DNA from: an uncultured Oscillospiraceae bacterium
Lineage (GTDB): Bacteria > Bacillota > Clostridia > Oscillospirales > Oscillospiraceae
Direction: 5' to 3'
DNA length: 64,000 nucleotides
Assembly: GCA_949878425.1 (NCBI GenBank)
Contig: CATLAL010000005.1
Location: 62,001 to 126,000 of the forward strand
The notes beneath the pieces are model-generated. The model saw only the letters and a program-made list of their open reading frames with translations, ran no database searches and was not told the DNA's origin. Within the stretch, counting starts at the first letter, position 1; every line of letters starts with the position of its first letter. The position numbers and the translations under genes are program-made. Shown piece after piece: positions 1-7,712 of the stretch.

Positions 1-1273
1 TGCCCCGGGTGGGCTCGTCAAAGATCAGTATCTCCGGATCAATGCCCAGCCACCGGCCCAGAACCACCTTCTGCTGGTTTCCGCCGGAGAGGTTCTTCAC
101 CAGCTGGTGCAGGCCCGGGGTCTTGATCTTCAGGGCGTCCACCTGCTTCTGGGCATAGCCCACCTGGGCCTTGCGGTCGATGATAAAGCCCTTGCGAAGC
201 CTTTGCAGGTTGGAGACGGTCAGATTGTCCTGAATGGACATCTTGTCAATGATCCCGTGGCGCTTGCGGTCCTCGGGGACCAGGGTGATGCCCAGAGATA
301 CCGCCTGGGCGGGGTTGGCGGGGCTGATGCGCTTGCCGTTCAAATAGAGCTCGCCGCTCTGGATGGGGTAGCGGCCAAAGAGCATCTCACAGAACTCCGT
401 CCGGCCCGCGCCGATCAGGCCGCCGAAGCCCAGGATCTCCCCCTTATGCAGCTGGAAGGAGATGTTCTTCACCCCGTTGCCGGAGACCGAGCGGGCCTCC
501 AGCACCACCTCGTCCGACACGCGCCCGTGGGGCGGGAAGGTCTGGGACAGGGTGCGGCCAACCATCATTTTAATGAGGTCGTCCTTGGTGGTGTCGGCGA
601 TGTCCTTGGTTCCGATGTACTCCCCGTCCCGCAGCACGGAGACCCGGTCGGCCAGGCCGAAGATCTCGTCCAGCCGGTGGGAGATATAGATGATGGTGAC
701 GCCCTCCTCCCGCAGGGTGCGGACGATCTGGAACATGGAGTCGATCTCGTTGGAGGTCAGAGGGGCGGAGGGCTCGTCCATAATCAGGATCTTGGCGTCC
801 CGGGAGATGGCCTTGGCGATCTCCACGATCTGCTGGTAGCCGGTGGTCAGATTCTTGACATACTCCCTGGGATTCAGGTCGATGTTCATCCGCTCAAACA
901 GCTTGGACGCCTTGTCCGCCATGGTCTTGCGGTCAATCGCTATCCCCTTTTTCGGGAAGTCGCCCAGGAAGATGTTTTCCGCCGCGGTCATCACCGGCGC
1001 CAGAGTGAACTCCTGATAGACCACCGCGATGCCCTCCTCACGGGAGAGGGCGGGGGTCATGGCGGAGTAGGTCTTGCCCTCCACCACAATCTCCCCAGCG
1101 GTGGGGGAGATTGCCCCGGAAATGACCTTAATCAGCGTGGACTTTCCCGCGCCGTTCTCACCGCACAGGGCGTGGACCTCTCCCCTCCGAAAGGAGAGGC
1201 TCACCTTGTTGAGAGCGGTGACGCCGGGATACAGCTTTGAGATATCCCGCAGCTCTAAAATATTCTCTGCCAC
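1..1273 (-). CDS. Sugar ABC transporter ATP-binding protein (RbsA/MglA type), 3' end cut by window
   Basis: ATP-hydrolysing subunit of a ribose/galactose-class importer; it energises uptake of a monosaccharide through a membrane permease. The visible 424 residues hold a first nucleotide-binding domain with Walker A GENGAGKST at about residues 38-46, and the start of a second domain's signature LSGGNQQK at about 395-402, the double-NBD layout of this family (usual length about 500). The start is a GTG at 1271-1273 preceded by GGAAAGGAG; no ATG lies in a better position. The stop, the permease and the binding protein lie outside the window. It is followed on the same strand by no gene inside the window but sits just downstream of the reductase at 1343, so it may be the distal part of that operon. 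The substrate cannot be told from sequence. Confidence 0.9.
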   Translation of the reverse strand, partial: MAENILELRDISKLYPGVTALNKVSLSFRRGEVHALCGENGAGKSTLIKVISGAISPTAGEIVVEGKTYSAMTPALSREEGIAVVYQEFTLAPVMTAAENIFLGDFPKKGIAIDRKTMADKASKLFERMNIDLNPREYVKNLTTGYQQIVEIAKAISRDAKILIMDEPSAPLTSNEIDSMFQIVRTLREEGVTIIYISHRLDEIFGLADRVSVLRDGEYIGTKDIADTTKDDLIKMMVGRTLSQTFPPHGRVSDEVVLEARSVSGNGVKNISFQLHKGEILGFGGLIGAGRTEFCEMLFGRYPIQSGELYLNGKRISPANPAQAVSLGITLVPEDRKRHGIIDKMSIQDNLTVSNLQRLRKGFIIDRKAQVGYAQKQVDALKIKTPGLHQLVKNLSGGNQQKVVLGRWLGIDPEILIFDEPTRG

Positions 1274-1342
1274 AGCAGCGCTCCTTTCCCTGGATGTGGC
1301 GCGCCGCGGCCCGCCCTGCGGCGCAGTTTCCCAGTGCCCATG

Positions 1343-2215
1343 CTACATCCCCAGCAGACGGTACATGGTCTCGCAGGGATAGCTCATGTCAATGGGGGGC
1401 TCGCCCGGACGCTGGTCGTGGAGGGCCACCCGGCAGAAGTCCAGGGCGCCGTCCAGAATAAAGCCGGGGACATTGTACTCCTCATAGATCCGCTTCATAT
1501 AGCTGAGGTCCTTGGTGCCCAGAGCCAGGGCGAAGTCCAGGCGGTACTCCCTGGCCACGTACTTCTGGGTGTAGAAGTTGGAGATCCAGTTTTTCAGGTT
1601 GGACTCCTCAAACACCTTGAAGAGCTCCTCCGGCGCGATGCCAGCCTTTTCCATCACCGGGAAGAGCTGGGCGAAGAGGAGGGCCTCCGTCAGACTGCAA
1701 AAGTTGATGGCAATCTTCATCAGATGGCCCGTACCCGAGGGGCCCACCAGCTTATAGCTCTGGCAGTAGGCGGCGAAGAGCTCCGAGGCCCGGTCAAAGT
1801 CCTCCTTGTCCCCTCCCACGACGATATCCAGCGTTCCCGCCTCCGCCTCGTCTGGGCCGGCCATCAGGGGCGCGTCCAGAAACGCGCCGCCGGCGGCCTT
1901 CACCTGCTCGTAGAGCTTCCGGGTGGACATGGGGTAGCTGGTGGAGGTGTCAATAATCATCTTCCCCTCCACGCCGGTCCGGAGAAAGTCCGCCACCGCA
2001 GCCTCCACCACCTCGGTCTTGGGCAGGGAGAGGAACACGCACTCGCTGTGGGCCAGCACGTCCGCCTGGTCCTTGGCCAGGTAAGCCTTGTCCGCGAAGC
2101 GCTCCATGGCGGGGGCGAAAACATCGTAGACGGAGAGCTCATAGCCATGCTTGATGAGGTTGCCGCAGATCCCCTTGCCGATGTTTCCCAAGCCGATAAA
2201 ACCGATCTTCTTCAT
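1343..2215 (-). CDS. NAD(P)-dependent 3-hydroxyisobutyrate dehydrogenase family reductase (GarR/tartronate-semialdehyde reductase-like)
   Basis: Probable beta-hydroxyacid dehydrogenase of 290 residues, the usual family length. The N-terminus carries a Rossmann nucleotide-binding motif GLGNIGKG (residues 8-15); the substrate loop is DAPLMAGPDEAEAGT (114-128); the catalytic lysine is K167 in GTGHLMKIAINF. Family members reduce small semialdehydes or oxidise 3-hydroxyacids; the exact substrate is not shown. The ATG at 2213-2215 is chosen over an upstream start because AACAGGAGG sits directly before it. It lies between a sugar ABC ATPase and an aldose-epimerase-like gene on the same strand, so a role in breakdown of a sugar or sugar acid is inferred. 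Confidence 0.85.
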   Translation of the reverse strand: MKKIGFIGLGNIGKGICGNLIKHGYELSVYDVFAPAMERFADKAYLAKDQADVLAHSECVFLSLPKTEVVEAAVADFLRTGVEGKMIIDTSTSYPMSTRKLYEQVKAAGGAFLDAPLMAGPDEAEAGTLDIVVGGDKEDFDRASELFAAYCQSYKLVGPSGTGHLMKIAINFCSLTEALLFAQLFPVMEKAGIAPEELFKVFEESNLKNWISNFYTQKYVAREYRLDFALALGTKDLSYMKRIYEEYNVPGFILDGALDFCRVALHDQRPGEPPIDMSYPCETMYRLLGM

Positions 2216-2287
2216 AACGTTCCTCCTGTTCTCTTTTCCAAATATGTTTTCCAAAAGCGGCGCGGAAAATGCCGCGGACCGCTTTTC

Positions 2288-3115
2288 CTACAAAAGACGG
2301 GCCTGCCACTCCACCGCGTAGCGCTCCGTTGCGCCGGGGGCCACCCACTGGAGAAAGCGGCGGCTGTTGATCGAGTCCGGCAGGCCGCACCAGGGCTCCA
2401 CGCACATGCTCTCCGACACCCAGGAGCAGACAGTGAGGACCTGGAAGGCCCGGTCCGGGACGCAGCGGACGGCGTAGCCGTCCCTGGGGGCCGTCAGCTG
2501 AAAGACGCCCGACCGGGGGGTGTGGAACACGTCGTCCAGCCGGCTGCCCAGATCCAGCCGCTCCGGCGCGGCCAGGTCCACCTGCCGCCGGTAGTCGTAC
2601 TGGACGGTAAAGTCCCAGTCCAGGCGCATCCCTCCCTTGTCGCTGGTCAGGAAGAAGGGGTGCCAGCCCAGGCAGTGGGGCATGGGCCGCCGGGAGCGGT
2701 TGGTGACGGCGGCTGTGGTGAAAAGGGACGCCCCCTCCACCCGGTAGGTGAGCTCCAGGTGGAAATCAAAGGGGTAGCACTGAGCCCGCCAGGCGGGGCT
2801 GCCCTCCATCCAGAGGGTAATGGCGTTGCGCTCCCGGCTTTTTACCGCGAAGGCCGCGTTTTTCAGCAGCCCGTGCATGGGCATATAGTAGGGGGAGCCG
2901 TCCAGCTCGTAGCGGTCCTCCCGGGTCTTGCTGGGAAAGGGGAAGAGCACCGGCATCCCGCCGGCGGACATGGGGGCCGTCTCCAGGGCGCTCTCCTCCA
3001 GATGGAGCAGCCGGCGCCCCTGAAGCCGGAGCTGAGCCACCATGCCCCCGTGGAGGGGGGCAATATCCGCCTGCAGCACGCCGCCGGCTGTCTGGATGGT
3101 TTCAATATAGGCCAT
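2288..3115 (-). CDS. Aldose 1-epimerase (mutarotase) family protein
   Basis: 275-residue galactose-mutarotase-fold protein, expected to interconvert the anomers of a sugar or recognise a sugar phosphate. Family catalytic positions are visible: H81 in MHGLLKN, a second histidine near residue 150 in GWHPFF, and the C-terminal glutamate in EPWCGLPDS near residue 237. No signal peptide is seen, so it is cytoplasmic. The ATG at 3113-3115 follows a G-rich ribosome site about 7 bases upstream. It is the first gene of a minus-strand unit with the reductase and the ABC ATPase, and is driven by the promoter at 3190-3218 with an AT-rich dyad over it. The actual sugar is unknown. Confidence 0.85.
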   Translation of the reverse strand: MAYIETIQTAGGVLQADIAPLHGGMVAQLRLQGRRLLHLEESALETAPMSAGGMPVLFPFPSKTREDRYELDGSPYYMPMHGLLKNAAFAVKSRERNAITLWMEGSPAWRAQCYPFDFHLELTYRVEGASLFTTAAVTNRSRRPMPHCLGWHPFFLTSDKGGMRLDWDFTVQYDYRRQVDLAAPERLDLGSRLDDVFHTPRSGVFQLTAPRDGYAVRCVPDRAFQVLTVCSWVSESMCVEPWCGLPDSINSRRFLQWVAPGATERYAVEWQARLL

Positions 3116-3169
3116 AGCGTATCCCCCCGGGTTGGCCGCGGGCCCCGGCTATGGGGCTGACCGGCCAAT

Positions 3170-3193
3170 TTATTAACTAACTTTACTTAATAA
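3170..3193 (+). promoter_or_regulatory. AT-rich operator-like dyad 1
   Basis: TTATTAACTAA, a 2-base spacer, then TTACTTAATAA: 10 of 11 arm positions are symmetric. It overlaps the -10 and start of the minus-strand promoter. The TTAnTTAA-like arms resemble ROK-family (XylR/NagC) operators, and a ROK repressor is encoded at 7713-8879. The binding protein is inferred. Confidence 0.6.
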
Positions 3194-3218
3194 TACACGG
3201 CGCACACCTGTTTGTCAA
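3190..3218 (-). promoter_or_regulatory. Sigma-A promoter for the epimerase/reductase/ABC unit
   Basis: On the minus strand TTGACA (3213-3218) is separated by exactly 17 bases from TATTAT (3190-3195). It points toward the aldose-epimerase-like gene, leaving a leader of about 70 bases. Confidence 0.75.
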
Positions 3219-3437
3219 TACGGAAACGCAGGTTGACCGCACAAAAAAATCTTCCATTTTTTGTTGAAATTAACAAATGCGGCCGTCCTATTTTAATGTA
3301 TATTTGGTGAAGTATCGAAGCCGCCCGGCCCCTGTTTTTCTCTCCCACAGATGCTCTCCCCCCCGGCAGCGGCTGTTTTCACCTCTTTCCCCCTGCAATA
3401 CATCCAAAAATTCGCGCTAAAATCCCAAATTTATGCA

Positions 3438-3466
3438 TTGACAAATGGCGCGTTTTATAGTATGCT
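3438..3466 (+). promoter_or_regulatory. Sigma-A promoter for the nagB-like/esterase operon
   Basis: TTGACA at 3438-3443, 17 bases, TATGCT at 3461-3466. Transcription should start near 3473, inside dyad 2, about 75 bases before the deaminase ATG. The 3219-3437 stretch between the divergent promoters is AT-rich and shows no ORF. Confidence 0.75.
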
Positions 3467-3471
3467 TCTAA

Positions 3472-3493
3472 TTAGTTAATAATGTTTAATTAA
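3472..3493 (+). promoter_or_regulatory. AT-rich operator-like dyad 2
   Basis: TTAGTTAATA, 2 bases, GTTTAATTAA: 8 of 10 arm positions are symmetric and it covers the predicted +1. It shares the TTTAnTTAATAA text with dyad 1 at 3170-3193, so one regulator probably controls both divergent units. Confidence 0.6.
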
Positions 3494-3549
3494 TAACTGA
3501 GCCGACCCATCTGAGGATCCCTTCAAAATTTACACAGGAGGATGTTTTT

Positions 3550-4314
3550 ATGAAATTGTACGTAGAGAGCAGCAAGGAGGCCCTAGGGAGCGCTGCCGCC
3601 GCGCTGATCGCCCGGCGGCTGAGCGAGGCCGCGGCGGAGCGGGGGAGCGCGCGGCTGGTGCTCTCCACCGGGATGTCCCAGTTTGAAACCCTGGAGGCGC
3701 TGGTGCGGTGCAGCGTCCCCTGGGAGCGGGTGACCATGTTCCATCTGGACGAGTACATCGGCATTCCGGACACCCACGCCGCCTCCTTCCGGAAGTACCT
3801 GAAGGAGCGCTTTGTCAGCAAGGTGCCCCTGGGGGAGGCTGTTTTCGTGGACGTGGAGGGGGATGTGGAGGAGCGGATTGCCCGCCTCACAGCCCGCCTG
3901 CGGGAGGCCCCGGTGGACGTGGGCGTCATCGGCATCGGCGAAAACGCCCACATCGCCTTCAACGATCCGCCGGCGGATTTCCAGAGCCGGGAGGCCTACT
4001 GGCGGGTGACGCTCAACGAGACCTGCCGGATGCAGCAGGTGGGCGAGGGCTGGTTCCCCACGGAGGCGGACGTGCCCCGGGAGGCCGTGTCCATGACCCC
4101 CTACCAGATCATGTGCTGTAAATGCATCGTCTCCCCGGTGCCCCGGGCGGTGAAGGCCCAGGCCATTGCCAAGGTGCTCTCAGCCCAGGAGGCGGACCCC
4201 ATGGTGCCCGCCACCCTCTTAAAGACCCACGGGGACTACCACCTGTTCCTGGACCAGGACTCCGCCTCCGCCTGCCCGCCGGAGGTCCTGGAGCGGTACC
4301 GGCGCGAGGCGTAA
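3550..4314 (+). CDS. Glucosamine-6-phosphate deaminase-like protein (NagB family)
   Basis: 254-residue NagB/6-phosphogluconolactonase-fold enzyme. NagB converts glucosamine-6-phosphate to fructose-6-phosphate and ammonia. The general-acid/base region FHLDEYIG (D67, E68) and the active-site loop GIGENAHIAFNDP (H134) are present. The loop reads GENAH where classical NagB has GxDGH, so this belongs to a divergent NagB-like branch and its substrate may be a modified amino sugar. The ATG is preceded by ACAGGAGG. It heads a plus-strand unit with two esterases and a ROK regulator, which suggests use of an acylated amino sugar; that is inference. Confidence 0.8.
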   Translation: MKLYVESSKEALGSAAAALIARRLSEAAAERGSARLVLSTGMSQFETLEALVRCSVPWERVTMFHLDEYIGIPDTHAASFRKYLKERFVSKVPLGEAVFVDVEGDVEERIARLTARLREAPVDVGVIGIGENAHIAFNDPPADFQSREAYWRVTLNETCRMQQVGEGWFPTEADVPREAVSMTPYQIMCCKCIVSPVPRAVKAQAIAKVLSAQEADPMVPATLLKTHGDYHLFLDQDSASACPPEVLERYRREA

Positions 4315-4331
4315 TTGCAGCTGGCAAGGCA

Positions 4332-4450
4332 AAAAAGCGCTGGAATACTTTGTGTATCGCAAGTTTTTTTAACGCGGCCAGGGGCAATTTGCGCCGCAAA
4401 AGCGTGTGCTGGGGCTATTGGTGCGGCTTCTTAGAGCCTGTTTAAAATCT
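4332..4450 (+). repeat. Interspersed repeat, AGAGCCTGTTT family (degenerate copy)
   Basis: Contains GGAATACTTTGTG, AACGCGGCC and AGAGCCTGTTT, blocks shared with the better copies at 55712-55948 and 54332-54420. It fills most of the gap between the deaminase and the esterase. Confidence 0.45.
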
Positions 4451-4511
4451 CGCTGCACACGTCGAGATAATTTAAGAGACAAACAGCCGGTAAGATTGGA
4501 GGCGGAGCCCT

Positions 4512-5543
4512 ATGAAAACGGAAACCATCGTGCTGAACGGGCAGCGCGGCGTGACCCTGACCGCCTATGTGCAGGACGCGGGCGACGGCTCTCCCTACGC
4601 CACCCGGCGGCCCGCTGTTCTGGTGCTCCCCGGCGGCGGGTATCGCTTCTGCTCGGACTGGGAGGCGGACCCGGTGGCCATGGCCTACCTGTCCCACGGC
4701 TTTCACGCCTTTGTTCTGCGCTACTCCGTGGGCCGGCACAGGACCTGGCCCAACCCCCTGGAGGACCTGGAGCAGGCCATGGCTTTGATCCGAAGCAGGA
4801 GCGAGGCCTGGAACCTCTACCGGGACAGGGTGGCCGTGGCCGGGTTCTCCGCAGGCGGCCACCTGGCGGCCTGCGCCGCCGCCATGGCGGTGAACCGGCC
4901 CAATGCGGCCGTCATCGGCTACGGCGTGACGCTGGACATCAAAAGCTGCAATGAGACGGCGCCGGACCCTATCCCCGCCGTCACCCGGGACACCTGCCCC
5001 TGCTTCCTCTTCGCCAGCAGGCGGGACACGGTGGTGCCCATCGCCAACACCACCCGGCTGATCCAGGCCCTGGCGGAACAGGACGTGGCCATGGAGGCCC
5101 ACATCTACGCCTACGGCCCCCACGGCTTTTCCACCGCTGACTCCTCCATCACGCCGGTGACGGGCCCCCTCTGCGGCCGGATCCCCCACTGGGTCCCGGA
5201 CAGCGTCCGCTGGCTCCGGGACGTGCTGGGGGACTTTGCACCCAACGGCATGACCGGCCCCCAATTCCGGCTGCACATGCAAGACGACCCGGAGCCCTTC
5301 TTCTCCGCCCACTGCACGGTCGGGTACCTGCTGGGCAATCCCCAGACCCGGGATCTGGTGTCGCCGCCCCTGGAGCGGGTCCGCGCGGAGGCGGCCAAGG
5401 ACGAGATCCCGGATCCCCAGATGCTGCCGGGCATTTTTGAAAACGCGGTTTTGTCCGACCTTTTGACCGCCAGGGGCGTGTCCGGCGGCGAGCTGGCAGA
5501 GCTGGACGCCGCGCTCCGGGCCATTGACAAGGAGGACCGCTGA
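4512..5543 (+). CDS. Alpha/beta-hydrolase esterase (acetyl-esterase type)
   Basis: 343-residue cytoplasmic esterase, probably removing acetyl or other acyl groups from sugars. It shows an oxyanion-hole LPGGGYRF, the nucleophile elbow GFSAGGH with S113, an acid region in ASRRDTVVPI and the catalytic histidine in GPHGFS. After this core (about residues 1-235) there is an extra C-terminal stretch of roughly 100 residues with no domain I recognise. No secretion signal is present. Start: ATG 13 bases after GATTGGAGG. It sits between the NagB-like deaminase and a second esterase, so deacylation of the imported sugar is the likely job. Confidence 0.8.
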   Translation: MKTETIVLNGQRGVTLTAYVQDAGDGSPYATRRPAVLVLPGGGYRFCSDWEADPVAMAYLSHGFHAFVLRYSVGRHRTWPNPLEDLEQAMALIRSRSEAWNLYRDRVAVAGFSAGGHLAACAAAMAVNRPNAAVIGYGVTLDIKSCNETAPDPIPAVTRDTCPCFLFASRRDTVVPIANTTRLIQALAEQDVAMEAHIYAYGPHGFSTADSSITPVTGPLCGRIPHWVPDSVRWLRDVLGDFAPNGMTGPQFRLHMQDDPEPFFSAHCTVGYLLGNPQTRDLVSPPLERVRAEAAKDEIPDPQMLPGIFENAVLSDLLTARGVSGGELAELDAALRAIDKEDR

Positions 5544-5600
5544 GGGCGGGACCGCCGCAAAGCCGGCGCGAAGCCGCGCCGCGTACAGGAGGTACAAAAC

Positions 5601-7553
5601 ATGGGCTACGAGCAGGATGCCTGCTATATGACACTGGTGGAGGAGCTCCGCCGGCGTTACCGCCGGCGGAGCCAGACGGTCTCCCAGCTGATTGAGGAGC
5701 GGGATCTGGCGGGCATTGCGGCCCGGCGGGAGGCTCTTCTGTCGGCCTTCCGCGCCCAGCTGCTGGACGGCGCGCTCCCGGTCTCCCCCGCCCAGCCGGT
5801 CTGTGCGGGCAGGCTGGAGCTGGCCGCCTATACCATTGAGAAAATCCGCCTCCAGGGGGTGGAGGGCGCGCCCATTCCGGTGCATCTCTACCTGCCCCGG
5901 GGCGGAGCGGAGCGGCATCCGGCGGTGCTGGTCACCATCGGCCACTGGCTCCAGGCCAAGCAGATGGTGGACATCCAGCTCCTCTGCGCCAATCTGGCGG
6001 AGAAGGGTATTGCCGCTATCACCTTTGACCCCATCTATCAGGGGGAGCGCTGCCCCTTTGGGGCGGCGGAGCTGGAGGCCATGTTCGGCCCCGTCCCGGA
6101 GGACATGGGGATGGTGGGCCTGCACATGTTCCCGGGCAATCTGGCGTACCTGCTGGGCCGGAATGTGGGGGCCCTCTTTGTGCGGGAGGCCCAGTGCGTG
6201 CTGGACTACCTCTGCGCCAGGCCGGAGATCGATCCGGAACGGATCGCCGCGGCCGGTCAGTCCGGCGGGGGCACCCAGGCCTGCTACCTGGCCGCGCTGG
6301 ACAGCCGCGTGAGGCTTTACGCGCCGGTCCAGTGCCTGTCCCGGCTCTCCGTCACGCTGGAGGGGGGAATCGGGGACTGCGAGCAGTCCCTCTCCGGCAT
6401 CAGCCGGGACAGCGGCACGGAGCAGTGTGACGTCCTCTGGGCGGCGGCGCCAAAGCCGGTGCTGCAAAGCGCGGGGGAGTTCGACTTCTTCGCCCTGGAG
6501 GGGGCCTACGCCGTGGCCGGCGAGATGGCCGGCCTCTACCGCGTGCTGGGGCAGGGGGAGGACTACCGGCTCCAGGTGGCCTCCTGCGCCCACGAGCTCT
6601 CGGAGGAAACTCGCCGCCACCTCTACGGCTGGCTGACGGAGCGGTTCTTTGGATACCGGGACGACGGGGAGCGGGTAAAAACCACCCTGAAGCCGGAGGA
6701 CCTCCGGTGCCTGGCGGAACGGCCGGACCAGGGGCCGGAGGCGGCCTACCGCCGCGCCCTCCGGGACATGGCGCAGAACCGTCCCCGGGAGCCGGAGGTC
6801 CTCCGGGAGCGGCTGGGGGCGCTGCTGGGGCTGTCGGAGGAGCCCCTTACCTTTGCGGTCCACGAGGTGGAAATCCACGAGAATGTCTGCCAACAGTTGA
6901 CATTTTCCATCCATTTAGCGTATAATAGGAGTGTTTTCTGCCGCCTGGTTCCAGGAGAGGCGGACCTGCTGCGGGTGGCGGTTGTGCCCCGGGATTTTGT
7001 CCTTGCGGACGCCGGGGGGCCGATCCTGTATGTCACGCCCTGGGCCATGGACGCGGCCTTTCGGAAGGAGCGCATGGGCTACGATCTGGAGACCTGCCTG
7101 TTCAACGCCGCTGCCGTGCTGGGAGAGAATCTGGCGGTGGAGCGCACGGCCCAAATTCTGGCGGCCGTGGAGCAGGGCCTCCGCTTTACCGGCGCCTCGA
7201 AGGCTGCGGCCGCGGCCCTGGGACCGGCGGGCGTGCCCCTGCTGCTGGCCGCCTGCATAGACCGGCGGATCAGCCGTCTGGCCCTGGCCGGCTGCCAGCT
7301 CTCCTTGGACGATCTCTTCCAGGGGAAGCCCTACTTCCTCCAGGAGACCGGCATTCTGCCGGGCCTGCTGGAGCTGGCGGACCTGCCGGACCTCTGCGCC
7401 CTGACGGAAGCCGTTGTGCTGGCCCCCCGGGGCCCCGACAACCGCCCCCTCACCCAAGAGGAGGTCCGGCGGGAGAAGCGGGTGCGCTGCTTGTGGTGCG
7501 AGGACGCCGTACAGGGGCTGTCCCAGTGGCTGGAGGACAGTCGTTCCGAATAG
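5601..7553 (+). CDS. Acetyl xylan esterase-like alpha/beta-hydrolase, long form
   Basis: 650-residue protein with a dialkyl-acyl esterase core of the AXE1/cephalosporin-deacetylase kind. The nucleophile elbow is AAGQSGGGT (S221), and the family histidine is probably in ASCAHELS near residue 333. The second half (about 380-650) looks like a degenerate second alpha/beta domain without a clear GxSxG. No signal peptide, so it acts inside the cell. RBS ACAGGAGGT lies 7 bases before the ATG. It is the second esterase of the nagB-like operon; the hairpin at 7587-7620 closes the unit or lowers readthrough to the ROK gene. Confidence 0.7.
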   Translation: MGYEQDACYMTLVEELRRRYRRRSQTVSQLIEERDLAGIAARREALLSAFRAQLLDGALPVSPAQPVCAGRLELAAYTIEKIRLQGVEGAPIPVHLYLPRGGAERHPAVLVTIGHWLQAKQMVDIQLLCANLAEKGIAAITFDPIYQGERCPFGAAELEAMFGPVPEDMGMVGLHMFPGNLAYLLGRNVGALFVREAQCVLDYLCARPEIDPERIAAAGQSGGGTQACYLAALDSRVRLYAPVQCLSRLSVTLEGGIGDCEQSLSGISRDSGTEQCDVLWAAAPKPVLQSAGEFDFFALEGAYAVAGEMAGLYRVLGQGEDYRLQVASCAHELSEETRRHLYGWLTERFFGYRDDGERVKTTLKPEDLRCLAERPDQGPEAAYRRALRDMAQNRPREPEVLRERLGALLGLSEEPLTFAVHEVEIHENVCQQLTFSIHLAYNRSVFCRLVPGEADLLRVAVVPRDFVLADAGGPILYVTPWAMDAAFRKERMGYDLETCLFNAAAVLGENLAVERTAQILAAVEQGLRFTGASKAAAAALGPAGVPLLLAACIDRRISRLALAGCQLSLDDLFQGKPYFLQETGILPGLLELADLPDLCALTEAVVLAPRGPDNRPLTQEEVRREKRVRCLWCEDAVQGLSQWLEDSRSE

Positions 7554-7586
7554 TAAACTTGGAAATACTGCATTTGATGGAGGCCG

Positions 7587-7620
7587 TTTTGCTGGCCGCC
7601 GGTTCCGGCGGCCAGCAAAA
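7587..7620 (+). terminator. Perfect 16-bp hairpin after the esterase
   Basis: TTTTGCTGGCCGCCGG, two bases, then its exact complement ending in AAAA. The A/T ends make it terminator-like in both directions. The tail on the plus strand is not a T-run, so partial termination or mRNA protection is as likely. Confidence 0.5.
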
Positions 7621-7712
7621 TATGGCGGAGATTTCTTCCGGCTTTTCCGTTCGGGGGGAATCGGTTCTGACTGTGTGTGCTGCCGCCGGCGGGCGGCAAA
7701 ATAGGGGGAGCT

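Noticed and set aside
4431..6914. 827-residue minus-strand ORF opposite the esterases
   Set aside because: Antisense shadow of two clear plus-strand hydrolase genes; no start signal and no family.
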